DNA of 13,489 nucleotides from Rubrobacter sp. (GTDB lineage: Bacteria; Actinomycetota; Rubrobacteria; Rubrobacterales; Rubrobacteraceae): contig JADDPV010000120.1 in NCBI GenBank assembly GCA_016781705.1, forward strand, positions 1 through 13,489. Direction: 5' to 3'. Made by a program: the position numbers and the translations under genes. This document shows, piece by piece, positions 1-6,072 of this stretch (within the stretch, counting starts at the first letter, position 1; every line of letters begins with the position of its first letter). The notes under the pieces were generated by a model, which was given only the letters and a program-made list of their open reading frames with translations, was not told the origin of the DNA and did no database searches.

Positions 1-20
1 GCCTGATCCCGGAGGGGATT

Positions 21-188
21 ATGATCGTAAGAAACGGCGGTTACACCACAAACCCGTCGAACCAGACCGTGTTTGGGGGAGTCGGCATCGCAAGAGGAGG
101 ACCCATTATCTCTGACGGCGGCTACACGGACACCGATGCCAACATTTGCCTAGAAGGCTTTTGGAAGACCTATCCAACACGGACGTGA
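21..188 (+). CDS. small Gly-rich ORF at the left edge, unknown
   Basis: I do not recognise this product. The frame is open from the window edge through an ATG at 21, preceded by GGAGG at 11-15 with 5 nt spacing, and ends at TGA 186-188 (55 aa). It carries two similar GGYT segments (NGGYTTN and DGGYTDTD) and a Gly-rich stretch between them (VFGGVGIARGGPI). Base composition is less GC-rich than the genes to the right. It may be a real small protein or the C-terminal tail of a gene lying further left, since only two codons are visible before the ATG. A second open frame (146-331) overlaps its end without a ribosome binding site, so a frameshifted larger gene is also possible. From 189 to 370 I see nothing else convincing. 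Confidence 0.3.
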   Translation: MIVRNGGYTTNPSNQTVFGGVGIARGGPIISDGGYTDTDANICLEGFWKTYPTRT

Positions 189-370
189 AAATCAAGTCGT
201 CCAGCACCGTCAAGCCCTATTCGATAGCGGACGTGACCAGCATGCCCGGTCTTTTCGGCATCGGAATCTGGGGCCGGGTGCGAGCTTGCCGAGTAGTGGG
301 TCCAGAAGCTTCCCTGAACGCGGCGCTTTGATCGGCGCTCGGGTGTCAAGACCAGAGCCCTGGTTACCTT

Positions 371-1018
371 CTAAGTACCGTCCACGTCCACGAGGCCCTC
401 GCGGATGGCGTAGAGGACGGCCTGGGTGCGGTCGTAGATATGCAGCTTCTTGTAGATGTTGGAGACGTGGTTGCGGACGGTCTTCTCGGAGATGTTCAAA
501 GAGCGTGCGATCTGCTTGTTGCCGGCGCCGCGGGCGAGGGCGGTCACGATCTCGGTCTCGCGCTCGGTGAGGGTGGGGGCGGAGGGCTCCTCCTTGTCCG
601 CCTGCTCGAAGGCGAGGAGCATCTTGCGGGCGATCTCGGGAGCCATGATGGTGTCGCCGGCGTGTACGGTCTCTATGGCGCGAGAGAGGTCCTCGGGGGT
701 GCAGTCCTTGAGGAGGTAGCCGGTAGCGCCGGCCTTTATGCCCTGGAAGACGTGCATGTCGTCGGCGTGGACGGTGAGGATGAGCACCTTCGCTTCGGGG
801 AGGAGGTCGCGCAACCTCCGCGTGGCCTCGACGCCGTTCATGATGGGCATGCTGATGTCCATGAGGACGACGTCGGGCTTGACTTCGAGGCACATCTGGA
901 CGCCGCTCTCGCCGTCGTGGGCGCAACCGACGACCTCCGTCCCGGGGCGCGCCCCGATCATCCTGGCGAGCCCGTCCGCCAGCAGCCTCTGGTCGTCCAC
1001 TATTGCTACCCGGATCAC
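371..1018 (-). CDS. NarL/FixJ-family response regulator (REC + LuxR-type HTH)
   Basis: DNA-binding response regulator of a two-component system, 215 aa, the usual length for the NarL family. The receiver domain spans about residues 1-120: acidic pair D8/D9 (IVDDQ), phospho-acceptor D54 (VLMDISMP), switch T82 and conserved K104 (YLLKD). The LuxR-type HTH spans about 147-210 (LTERETEIV, then NISEKTVRNHVSNIYKKL). The start is GTG at 1018, chosen because MIRVAIVDDQ is the canonical family beginning. A G-rich stretch lies just upstream but there is no strong Shine-Dalgarno sequence. No histidine kinase is encoded next to it, so its partner must be outside the window. Target genes cannot be read from the sequence. 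The receiver looks fully functional. Confidence 0.95.
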   Translation of the reverse strand: MIRVAIVDDQRLLADGLARMIGARPGTEVVGCAHDGESGVQMCLEVKPDVVLMDISMPIMNGVEATRRLRDLLPEAKVLILTVHADDMHVFQGIKAGATGYLLKDCTPEDLSRAIETVHAGDTIMAPEIARKMLLAFEQADKEEPSAPTLTERETEIVTALARGAGNKQIARSLNISEKTVRNHVSNIYKKLHIYDRTQAVLYAIREGLVDVDGT

Positions 1019-1126
1019 CGGCTCACCAGCCCCCCGTACTCCTACGTCTCGTCGGTCAAGAACCCGTCGTCGCCAGACTTTACCATCCTCCGCCCGTGAG
1101 CGTCCGCCGACACGTCGCCGGGCCGC

Positions 1127-1132
1127 TAGAAT
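1127..1132 (+). promoter_or_regulatory. putative -10 box (TAGAAT) of a leaderless promoter
   Basis: TAGAAT ends exactly 6 nt before the GTG at 1139, which would put the transcription start on the start codon. The downstream gene has no Shine-Dalgarno sequence, consistent with a leaderless mRNA. No convincing -35 box is visible. The same geometry recurs before the gene at 3295. Confidence 0.35.
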
Positions 1133-1138
1133 GCGGAC

Positions 1139-1588
1139 GTGCGGGGGTGGAGAGAGAAGGCGGCCGGCGCTGTTCGGGTCGGGATGTCGTGGGGTGGCAT
1201 TGGGGGCGTGGTCGGGTTTCTGGCCTCGCTCTTCGGCCCCTTGGGCGGGATCGTCGCCGCCGGTTTCCTCGGCGCGGCTTGCGGGCGGCGTGCGGCGCGG
1301 GCCTCCGGGGAGGAGGCGCCTCCGGGAGGGGCGCTCGCCGGGCTCTTGGGCGGCGCCGTGGCGGCGCCGGTGTTCGCCGTCGGGGCCGCGGCGGGCGCGG
1401 TGCTCGCCATCAGGAGAGTCGGGGCCGAGAGCACCGCCGTGGCTCTGGGGGAGGTGCTGGGGACCGCCCTTTCACCCGAAGAAGCGTGGCGGCTCTACCT
1501 CCTCGGCCTCGCCTTCGCCGCGGTGGTCCAGGTTTGCCTCCTCGCCCTCGCCGCGACCGCCGCGGGAGCCCTGGCTTTGAGGAAGTAG
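1139..1588 (+). CDS. small Gly/Ala-rich integral membrane protein, unknown function
   Basis: 149-aa hydrophobic protein that I cannot assign to a family. Three membrane regions are apparent, about residues 18-47, 64-91 and 118-147, rich in Gly and Ala (for example GGIGGVVGF and GLLGGAVAAP). These suggest tightly packed helices, perhaps two hairpins. A charged segment (about 50-62) and an amphipathic one (about 93-117) separate them. Frame choice rests on length, hydrophobic pattern and strong G/C third-position bias. Starts considered are GTG 1139 (leaderless) and ATG 1184 (MSWGGIGG), which would remove a short basic N-terminus. It stands alone between the divergent response regulator and the convergent sufU. 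Family-level function is unknown. Confidence 0.6.
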   Translation: MRGWREKAAGAVRVGMSWGGIGGVVGFLASLFGPLGGIVAAGFLGAACGRRAARASGEEAPPGGALAGLLGGAVAAPVFAVGAAAGAVLAIRRVGAESTAVALGEVLGTALSPEEAWRLYLLGLAFAAVVQVCLLALAATAAGALALRK

Positions 1589-1592
1589 TCTT

Positions 1593-1625
1593 GGAGAGTA
1601 GGGAGTAGTATTTCCTCTACTCTCT
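1593..1625. terminator. hairpin between convergent genes, probable bidirectional terminator
   Basis: GAGAGTAG at 1594-1601 pairs perfectly with CTACTCTC at 1617-1624. The loop itself contains a partly complementary GGA/TCC. The hairpin begins 5 nt after the stop of the membrane protein gene, and its right arm contains the stop codon of sufU, so it could end transcription from both sides. There is no strong U-tract, so efficiency is uncertain. The arm sequence GAGAGTAG occurs again at 6012-6019, at another convergent junction. Confidence 0.4.
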
Positions 1626-2132
1626 ATTCGTTACTCCTCCGGGCCGCGAAGCGGCCTCCACGGCGCCCTCGCCGAAGACCAGGTCCTCTCCGGCGTCTTC
1701 GGGTGGGGCTTCCGGGCGGGAGACGCCAGCGTCGGAGAGGCGTTTGTCTTTCTGGTACTTCCTGATCGCGGCTTTCAGGGTGCCCAGGCCTAGAGTGGCG
1801 CACTTGGGGCGGCTGGCGACGATCTGGCGTCCGAGCTGGTCGATCATCTCGTTGTAGTCCATCTCCAGGACCTCGTCCATCGTCAGGTCGCCCTCGACGA
1901 CCTGCTCCAGGAGCATCGAGGAGGCCGCCATGCTGATGGTGCAGCCTTCGCCCTCGTAAGAGACGCCCTCCATGTGCTCGTGGTCGTCGGCGCTCTTGAG
2001 GTACACTACCACCACGTCGCCGCAGCCGGGGTTGCCGCCGGGCATCTCCACGTCGGCGTCCTCCAGCGGGCCCCGGTGGCGTGGCCTCTTGTAGTGGTCG
2101 AGCAGGATCTGTATCTGCAGCTGCCGATCCAA
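1617..2132 (-). CDS. sufU: SufU-type Fe-S cluster assembly scaffold / sulfur-transfer protein
   Basis: IscU/SufU-family protein acting with the cysteine desulfurase SufS in the cytoplasmic SUF pathway: it binds zinc and accepts sulfur, or holds a nascent cluster. The three ligand cysteines are C37 (NPGCGD, with D39), C64 (EGCTIS) and C111 (RPKCATLG). The RPKCATL context is SufU-like. The C64-C111 gap of 47 residues looks shorter than the gap I recall for Bacillus SufU, so the insertion typical of that group may be reduced. After about residue 132 there is an acidic, low-complexity tail of about 40 residues not needed for the fold. The start is TTG at 2132, supported by AGAGAGG at 2139-2145 with 6 nt spacing. 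No sufS, sufB, sufC or sufD is in the window. A 17-codon ORF with a good ribosome binding site ends 3 nt before this start. Confidence 0.92.
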   Translation of the reverse strand: MDRQLQIQILLDHYKRPRHRGPLEDADVEMPGGNPGCGDVVVVYLKSADDHEHMEGVSYEGEGCTISMAASSMLLEQVVEGDLTMDEVLEMDYNEMIDQLGRQIVASRPKCATLGLGTLKAAIRKYQKDKRLSDAGVSRPEAPPEDAGEDLVFGEGAVEAASRPGGVTNRE

Positions 2133-2135
2133 AAT

Positions 2136-2189
2136 CTACCTCTCTAGCGAAGAGAACCGCGTGCGCGAGGTGCGTTCCTCTCGGGACAT
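2136..2189 (-). CDS. possible 17-aa leader ORF upstream of sufU
   Basis: ATG at 2189 is preceded by AGGAG (2196-2200) with 6 nt spacing, a better signal than most genes here. The ORF encodes MSREERTSRTRFSSLER and stops at TAG 2136-2138, three bases before the sufU TTG. The peptide is rich in Arg and Ser and matches nothing I know. The arrangement suggests translational coupling or a leader peptide. It could equally be a chance ORF in a purine-rich 5' leader. A TAGAAT on the same strand (2235-2240) could be the -10 box, without a clear -35. Confidence 0.3.
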   Translation of the reverse strand: MSREERTSRTRFSSLER

Positions 2190-2265
2190 CGCGGTCTCCT
2201 CTCTGATAAAACTCGTGGTCCGATGCAGAGATTAATTCTATCGCACAGTTGAACATTGGCCGGGG

Positions 2266-2286
2266 GGCTGGAGACGTTCTCCGGCC
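2266..2286. other. hairpin just upstream of the transporter start
   Basis: GGCTGGAGA (2266-2274) and TCTCCGGCC (2278-2286) form a 9-bp stem with one G-U pair and a CGT loop, ending 6 nt before the GTG at 2293. It occupies the place where a Shine-Dalgarno sequence is expected, and none is seen. It could be a protein-binding palindrome or an RNA structure affecting initiation. Confidence 0.3.
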
Positions 2287-2292
2287 GGCGGG

Positions 2293-3267
2293 GTGGGCGT
2301 GAGGGGGCGCGAGGTATTGCTGCTCCTGGCGCTCGCAGCGCTGTGGAGCGCGTCGTTCCTGTTCATCAAGGTCGCACTCGTCGAGGTTTCGCCGGCCGGG
2401 ATCGTGCTCGCCCGCCTCGTCCTGGGCTCCCTGACGCTCCTGGCCGCCATCCCCCTGCTCCGCAACCGCGTCCCCGGGCTGCTACCGGCGAACGACGACC
2501 CGAAGAGCGTTCTTGGGAGCCTCCTCGCCCTCCGGTGGCCGTTGCTGTTCCTGGGCGTGGTGAATGCGGTGCTGCCGTACCTGGCGATAGCCTGGGGTGA
2601 GAAGTTCATAGCGAGCGGGGCGGCCTCGATCTTCAACTCTACCGTCCCCCTGTTTACCGCCCTGCTCGTCCTCTCCCTGCCGTTCTTCCCGCAGGAGCGC
2701 CCGAACGCTCTGGGCCTCGCCGGGCTACTCCTGGGCTTCGCGGGCGTCGGCATCCTCGTTACCGGCGACCCGGAAGGTGGCGGCGCGACTTCGCAGGCCG
2801 GCGTGCTCCTCGGCGGCGGGGCCGTTCTCCTCGGCTCCCTGAGCTACGCCGCCGGCAACGTCTTCGCCCGACGGCGCCTGAAGGGCGTCCCCATCCTCGT
2901 CCCGGCCATTGGCCAGAACCTCGCCGGCGCGCTCGTCGCCCTCCCGCTCGCCCTCGCCTCCGGCCTCCCTGATGGGCTCCCTGGCGCCGGCACCTTCCTC
3001 GCCCTCGCCGGGCTGGGGGCCGGGGGGACCGGCGTGGCGTACCTGTTGTACTTCGGCCTGCTCGCACGGGTGGGCGCTACGAGGACCTCGACCGTCGCCT
3101 ACCTCATGCCCGCCATCGCTCTTTTTTACGGGGCCGTTTTCCTCGACGAGCCGTTCACCGGACGGGCTTTAGTGGGGCTCGCCCTGATCCTGGCCGGCGT
3201 CGCCGGTGTCACCGGCGCCTTGCGCCTCCCCAAGAGGCTCCGCCGGGAACCGCCCCCTCATCTCTAA
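2293..3267 (+). CDS. EamA/DMT-superfamily transporter
   Basis: Drug/metabolite transporter of the inner membrane, 324 aa, the standard size for a ten-helix protein made of two EamA repeats (about residues 8-158 and 168-312). Family hallmarks include ALWSASFLFIKVAL near the N-terminus and, in the second repeat, YLMPAIALFYGAVFLDEPFT, which matches the usual proline and glutamate signature of helices 8-9. A basic tail (KRLRRE) follows the last helix. The substrate cannot be deduced: members export amino acids, nucleotides or other small metabolites. The start is GTG 2293, with GTG 2299 an alternative. Neither has a clear ribosome binding site. The gene diverges from sufU and is followed 27 nt later by ychF, which has its own promoter-like sequence. 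Confidence 0.92.
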   Translation: MGVRGREVLLLLALAALWSASFLFIKVALVEVSPAGIVLARLVLGSLTLLAAIPLLRNRVPGLLPANDDPKSVLGSLLALRWPLLFLGVVNAVLPYLAIAWGEKFIASGAASIFNSTVPLFTALLVLSLPFFPQERPNALGLAGLLLGFAGVGILVTGDPEGGGATSQAGVLLGGGAVLLGSLSYAAGNVFARRRLKGVPILVPAIGQNLAGALVALPLALASGLPDGLPGAGTFLALAGLGAGGTGVAYLLYFGLLARVGATRTSTVAYLMPAIALFYGAVFLDEPFTGRALVGLALILAGVAGVTGALRLPKRLRREPPPHL

Positions 3268-3282
3268 ATTGCTACAATTTGA

Positions 3283-3288
3283 TACACT
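3283..3288 (+). promoter_or_regulatory. putative -10 box (TACACT) of a leaderless ychF promoter
   Basis: TACACT ends 6 nt before the ATG at 3295, in an AT-rich gap of only 27 nt that lacks any Shine-Dalgarno sequence. The predicted transcription start coincides with the A of the ATG. A second -10-like TACAAT lies at 3273-3278. No good -35 box is present. Confidence 0.45.
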
Positions 3289-3294
3289 AACGGT

Positions 3295-4380
3295 ATGAAG
3301 GTAGGAATAGTCGGTCTGCCCAACGTCGGCAAGTCCACGGTTTTCAACAGCCTCACGAAGTCCGGCAAGGCAGAGTCTCAGAACTACCCGTTCACGACGA
3401 TAGACCCGAACCTCGGGGTCGCGGCGGTGCCGGACGAGCGTCTAGATGCCCTGGCGGGGGCGCTCGATAGCAGGCGCAAGGTACCGGCGACGGTGGACTT
3501 CGTGGACATCGCGGGGCTCGTGCGCGGGGCGAGCCGGGGCGAGGGCTTGGGGAACCAGTTCCTGGGTCACGTGCGCGAGTGCGACGCGGTGGCGCACGTC
3601 GTCCGGTGCTTCGAGGACGAGAACGTCATACACGTACACGGCGGCGTGGATCCGACGGGCGACGCCGAGACGATAAACACCGAGCTCTTGCTGGCGGACC
3701 TCGGGACGGTCGAGCGGCGCCTGGAGCGCACGAGTAAGGCCGCCAAGAGCGGGGACGCTAAGCTCAGGGCTGAGGCTGCGGCACTGGAAGCCCTGCGCGA
3801 CCACCTCTCGGGCGGCGACCCGGCCCGGACGTATCCGGGGGACGATACCCTGGAGGAGACCTTGCGGTCGCTCATCACGGCGAAGCCCGTGCTGTACGTC
3901 GCCAACGTGGACGAGGAGTCGGTCGCGGACGGGAACCGCTACAGCGCGGAGGTAGAGAAGCTCGCCGCGCGCGAGGGGGCGGAGGCGGTCAGGCTCTCAG
4001 CGAGGCTGGAGTCGGAGATCGCGGAGCTGCCCGAGAGCGAGGCGCGCGAGTACCTGGAGATGCTCGGCGTGGAGACGGCGGGCTTCGAGGGGTTCGTGCG
4101 GTCGGCCTACCGGTTGCTCGGCCTTCTCACGTTCTTCACCGCCGGCGAGAAGGAGAGCCGGGCGTGGACCGTGCGCGAGGGCGCGACGGCGCGCACGGCC
4201 GCCGGGAGCATCCACTCGGACATGGAGCGCGGCTTCATCGCCGCCGAGGTCGGCGACTGGCGAGACATAGTGGCCGCGGGTTCGTGGGCGAAGGCCAAAG
4301 AAGAAGCGAAGGTCCGCCTCGAAGGCCGCGACTACCCGGTCAAAGACGGCGACACCATGCTCGTCCGCTTCAACGTGTAG
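3295..4380 (+). CDS. ychF: redox-regulated ATPase YchF (Obg/OLA1 family)
   Basis: Cytoplasmic P-loop NTPase of the Obg family that prefers ATP and associates with ribosomes. It is linked to translation and oxidative-stress responses (family knowledge). The 361-aa length is normal. Visible motifs are G1 GLPNVGKST (residues 7-15), G2 PFTT (32-35), G3 DIAGLV (71-76) and NVDE (204-207) in the altered G4 position that explains ATP preference. A coiled-coil region spans about 130-170. A C-terminal TGS domain (about 277-361) contains the usual FFTAGEKESRAW and SIHSDMERGFI. The ATG is followed directly by the conserved MKVGIVGLPN. The stop codon overlaps the GTG of the next gene (TAGTG), so the two are probably one transcript. 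Confidence 0.97.
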   Translation: MKVGIVGLPNVGKSTVFNSLTKSGKAESQNYPFTTIDPNLGVAAVPDERLDALAGALDSRRKVPATVDFVDIAGLVRGASRGEGLGNQFLGHVRECDAVAHVVRCFEDENVIHVHGGVDPTGDAETINTELLLADLGTVERRLERTSKAAKSGDAKLRAEAAALEALRDHLSGGDPARTYPGDDTLEETLRSLITAKPVLYVANVDEESVADGNRYSAEVEKLAAREGAEAVRLSARLESEIAELPESEAREYLEMLGVETAGFEGFVRSAYRLLGLLTFFTAGEKESRAWTVREGATARTAAGSIHSDMERGFIAAEVGDWRDIVAAGSWAKAKEEAKVRLEGRDYPVKDGDTMLVRFNV

Positions 4381-5024
4381 TGAGCGGGCTGCCCTTCGTC
4401 CGCCCCGAGAAGCCGCTCGAGGAGTGTCGCCTCGCGCTCGTCACCACCGGCGGCGTACATTTGCCGGAGCAACCACGCTTCGACATAGACGACCCACTGG
4501 GGGACTGCTCGTACCGTGAGATCCCCGCCGGCGCCCAGAGGCTCACCTGGACGCACGCCTATTATCGCCCCGGCGAGGAGGCCGCCGATTCCCTCGACTC
4601 CGTCTTCCCCCTGTGGACCCTGAGAGGCCTCGTATCCGAAGGCGTCGTCGGTGGGCTCAATCGCCGCCACTTCTCCTTCATGGGGGCGATCCACGACCCC
4701 GCCCCGCTCGCCGCCGGGACCGCCCCCGAGGTCGCGGGGATGCTCGCCGAAGACGGGGCGGACGGCGCGCTGCTCACGCCGTCGTGACCTTTGTGCCACC
4801 GGTCCGTGGGGCTGGTGAGCCAGAGCATCGAGGCGGCGGGCATCCCCACGGTAACGCTCTCGATGGAGCGGGGCGTTCTCGCGCCGCGGGTCGCCTTCGT
4901 GCCGTTCCCGTACAACCACCCGATGGGGGAGCCGGGCGACGGGGAGCACCACCGGGAGGTCGCGCTCGCCGCGCTCGCGCTGCTGCACGGATTGAACCGG
5001 CCCGGCGAGGTGGATTTGTTTTAG
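4380..5024 (+). CDS. GrdB-like reductase, selenoprotein candidate (UGA read as Sec136)
   Basis: 214-aa protein of the glycine/sarcosine/betaine reductase selenoprotein B family in its short, stand-alone form. The frame starts at GTG 4380, overlapping the ychF stop, and runs to TAG 5022-5024, interrupted only by UGA at 4785-4787. Both halves are clearly coding: before it CRLALVTTGGVHL and VVGGLNRRHFSFMGAI, after it CHRSVGLVSQSIEAAGIPTV and PFPYNHPMGEPGD, all family hallmarks. Read as selenocysteine, residue 136 forms U-P-L-C with C139, a redox motif at the place where family members carry their active Sec or Cys. A hairpin with the properties of a bacterial SECIS follows at 4797-4817. The substrate is unknown; family members reduce C-N or disulfide-type bonds using the selenolate. 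The alternative is a Cys-to-stop mutation, which the hairpin and the intact downstream frame make less likely. Standard gene callers would truncate it at 4787 or restart it at TTG 4791. Confidence 0.85.
4797..4817 (+). promoter_or_regulatory. putative bacterial SECIS hairpin
   Basis: Nine consecutive pairs (4797-4805 with 4817-4809, two of them G-U) close a GUG loop at 4806-4808. Eighteen nucleotides separate the UGA from the loop, the same number I count between the UGA and the apical GGUCU in E. coli fdhF. Bacterial SECIS loops recognised by SelB carry GU near their start, as here. The hairpin lies inside the coding frame, as expected for bacteria. I folded it by eye; its free energy is not computed. 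Confidence 0.7.
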
Positions 5025-5191
5025 CTTGTCAGCCAGTCAGCCAAGCCACGCGGCTCGTCGCCTCGACGCACTAGCACTCCACGACCTTTCCCTTACTATG
5101 GCGTCCCGCAGAGAAAATCTGCTCCCGATACGCTGCCAGCCGACGAGCGTAACGGCAGGAATTGAAGGCTGACAAGCTGAAATGCTGACCG
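5023..5191. repeat. inverted pair of GCTGA-octamer arrays
   Basis: A perfect 12-bp inverted repeat, AGCTTGTCAGCC (5023-5034) and GGCTGACAAGCT (5167-5178), bounds the intergenic region. Each arm is part of a short tandem array with an 8-bp period. On the right, GCTGACAA, GCTGAAAT and GCTGACCG start at 5168, 5176 and 5184. On the left, on the opposite strand, GCTGACAA and GCTGACTG occupy 5026-5041, with a degenerate third unit at 5018-5025. The roughly 125 bp between the arms holds no gene, only a small GCAGA/TCTGC hairpin at 5108-5122. The left arm overlaps the selenoprotein stop codon and the right arm runs into the promoter of the next gene. It could be a small mobile or REP-like element, or a multi-site operator. 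Confidence 0.7.
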
Positions 5192-5203
5192 CTATTCCGG
5201 CGG

Positions 5204-5209
5204 TATAAT
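5204..5209 (+). promoter_or_regulatory. -10 box (TATAAT) for the membrane protein gene at 5247
   Basis: A perfect TATAAT in GGTATAAT, with a predicted transcript start near 5216 and a leader of about 30 nt containing GGAGG (5232-5236). No good -35 hexamer is visible. Its place is taken by the last GCTGA octamer (5184-5191), so an activator or repressor may work there. Confidence 0.6.
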
Positions 5210-5246
5210 CGGGGTCCGTACAAGTCCTCGTGGAGGGTTACACACA

Positions 5247-5945
5247 GTGGCGGCGTTGCTTTTCATCGCGTTCGTGGCGTTTGTTTTCGTCCTGTTTCTT
5301 TTCTTTCTCCCGATCCTTTACTCGTTGCAGGCGGTGGGTAGTCTGTTCTTCTACCCGCGCCAGCTCAGAGACGTGTTCGGGAACAAGCTCCTCAGACGCA
5401 ACCACGCCCTCGAGCACGCGACCATCGTCGTGATGATGGAGCGGGAGCCGGGCCGCCGCTTTAACGGATTCTCTGACGACGACGGCTTCTTCGTGCAGGG
5501 CGTGCGCTCGGCCGCGGAGGTGGAGGGCGCCGCCCGCGAGGCGCTGCGGCGCCTGAAGGCCGGGGAGAAGGGGCTCGCCGTACACCGGAACTGCGGGACT
5601 ACCATCGTCGCGGCGAACCTGCTCGCGGCGGCGTTCTTCCTCGGCGCTCTAGGCGTCGGGCTGTACTTCGGGTGGAATCTGTATCTCCTGATCCTGGGCG
5701 GCATCGCGCTATCGTTGCTGTTGCGGGTTCCCCTGAGCCTCCTCTTGCAGCGGTTCGTCACCACCGACGCGGACCTCTCGAACGCCGAGGTCGGCTGGGC
5801 CGAGCCCGCGCTGCCGCGCGACCTGCACAAGGGCGGTGGCTTCCTGGGCGTGTTGCTCGCCGCCTCCAGCGCCCGGGTGCGCGTCTTCCACACCGACCCG
5901 AGCGCCGTCGAGATCCTGCGCGACGACGGCGCGGTCGTAAAATAG
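5247..5945 (+). CDS. membrane protein of unknown function, DUF6391-like
   Basis: 232-aa protein resembling an uncharacterised family that I recall as DUF6391. Order: a very hydrophobic N-terminal helix (about residues 3-26); a soluble segment with the conserved NHALEHATI (52-60), a glycine/aspartate patch FNGFSDDDGFF (72-82) and HRNCGTTIVAANL (113-125); two further helices (about 121-143 and 145-168); and a soluble C-terminus. HALEH fits an H-x-x-E-H pattern, and H113/C116 could add metal ligands, so a membrane-bound metal site is conceivable, but this is only inference. The start is GTG 5247 with GGAGG 9-10 nt upstream. The gene has its own promoter and stands alone, convergent with the oxidoreductase gene. 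Confidence 0.85.
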   Translation: MAALLFIAFVAFVFVLFLFFLPILYSLQAVGSLFFYPRQLRDVFGNKLLRRNHALEHATIVVMMEREPGRRFNGFSDDDGFFVQGVRSAAEVEGAAREALRRLKAGEKGLAVHRNCGTTIVAANLLAAAFFLGALGVGLYFGWNLYLLILGGIALSLLLRVPLSLLLQRFVTTDADLSNAEVGWAEPALPRDLHKGGGFLGVLLAASSARVRVFHTDPSAVEILRDDGAVVK

Positions 5946-6011
5946 AGCAGTCGCGACGCCGCCGGGACGACGCGCGAGGAGGCCGGGGGCGGTCGGCCCG
6001 CTTCGTGAGTC

Positions 6012-6060
6012 GAGAGTAGAAATTCGGGAGTCGAAACACACAACCCGATACTCCGATTCG
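6012..6060. repeat. imperfect hairpin repeat between convergent genes
   Basis: This stretch starts with GAGAGTAG (6012-6019), the same octamer as the left arm of the hairpin at 1594. It continues with TCGGG (6024-6028), which can pair with CCCGA (6044-6048). GGAGTCG and ATACTCC segments suggest an older, longer inverted repeat with bulges. It sits between two converging genes and may act as a weak bidirectional terminator or be a dispersed intergenic repeat. Confidence 0.3.
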
Positions 6061-6072
6061 CGCAAAAGAGCT

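Noticed and set aside
738..1580. 280-codon plus-strand open frame over the response regulator and membrane gene
   Set aside because: Low-complexity Arg/Ser/Pro translation without motifs. The response regulator and the membrane protein explain the region better.
4791..5024. Separate gene starting at TTG 4791
   Set aside because: It has no ribosome binding site, starts in the middle of a conserved family motif, and is in the same frame as the upstream half.
5069..5077. TAGCACTC as half of a CIRCE element
   Set aside because: The complementary GAGTGCTA half is absent, and the next gene is not a chaperone.
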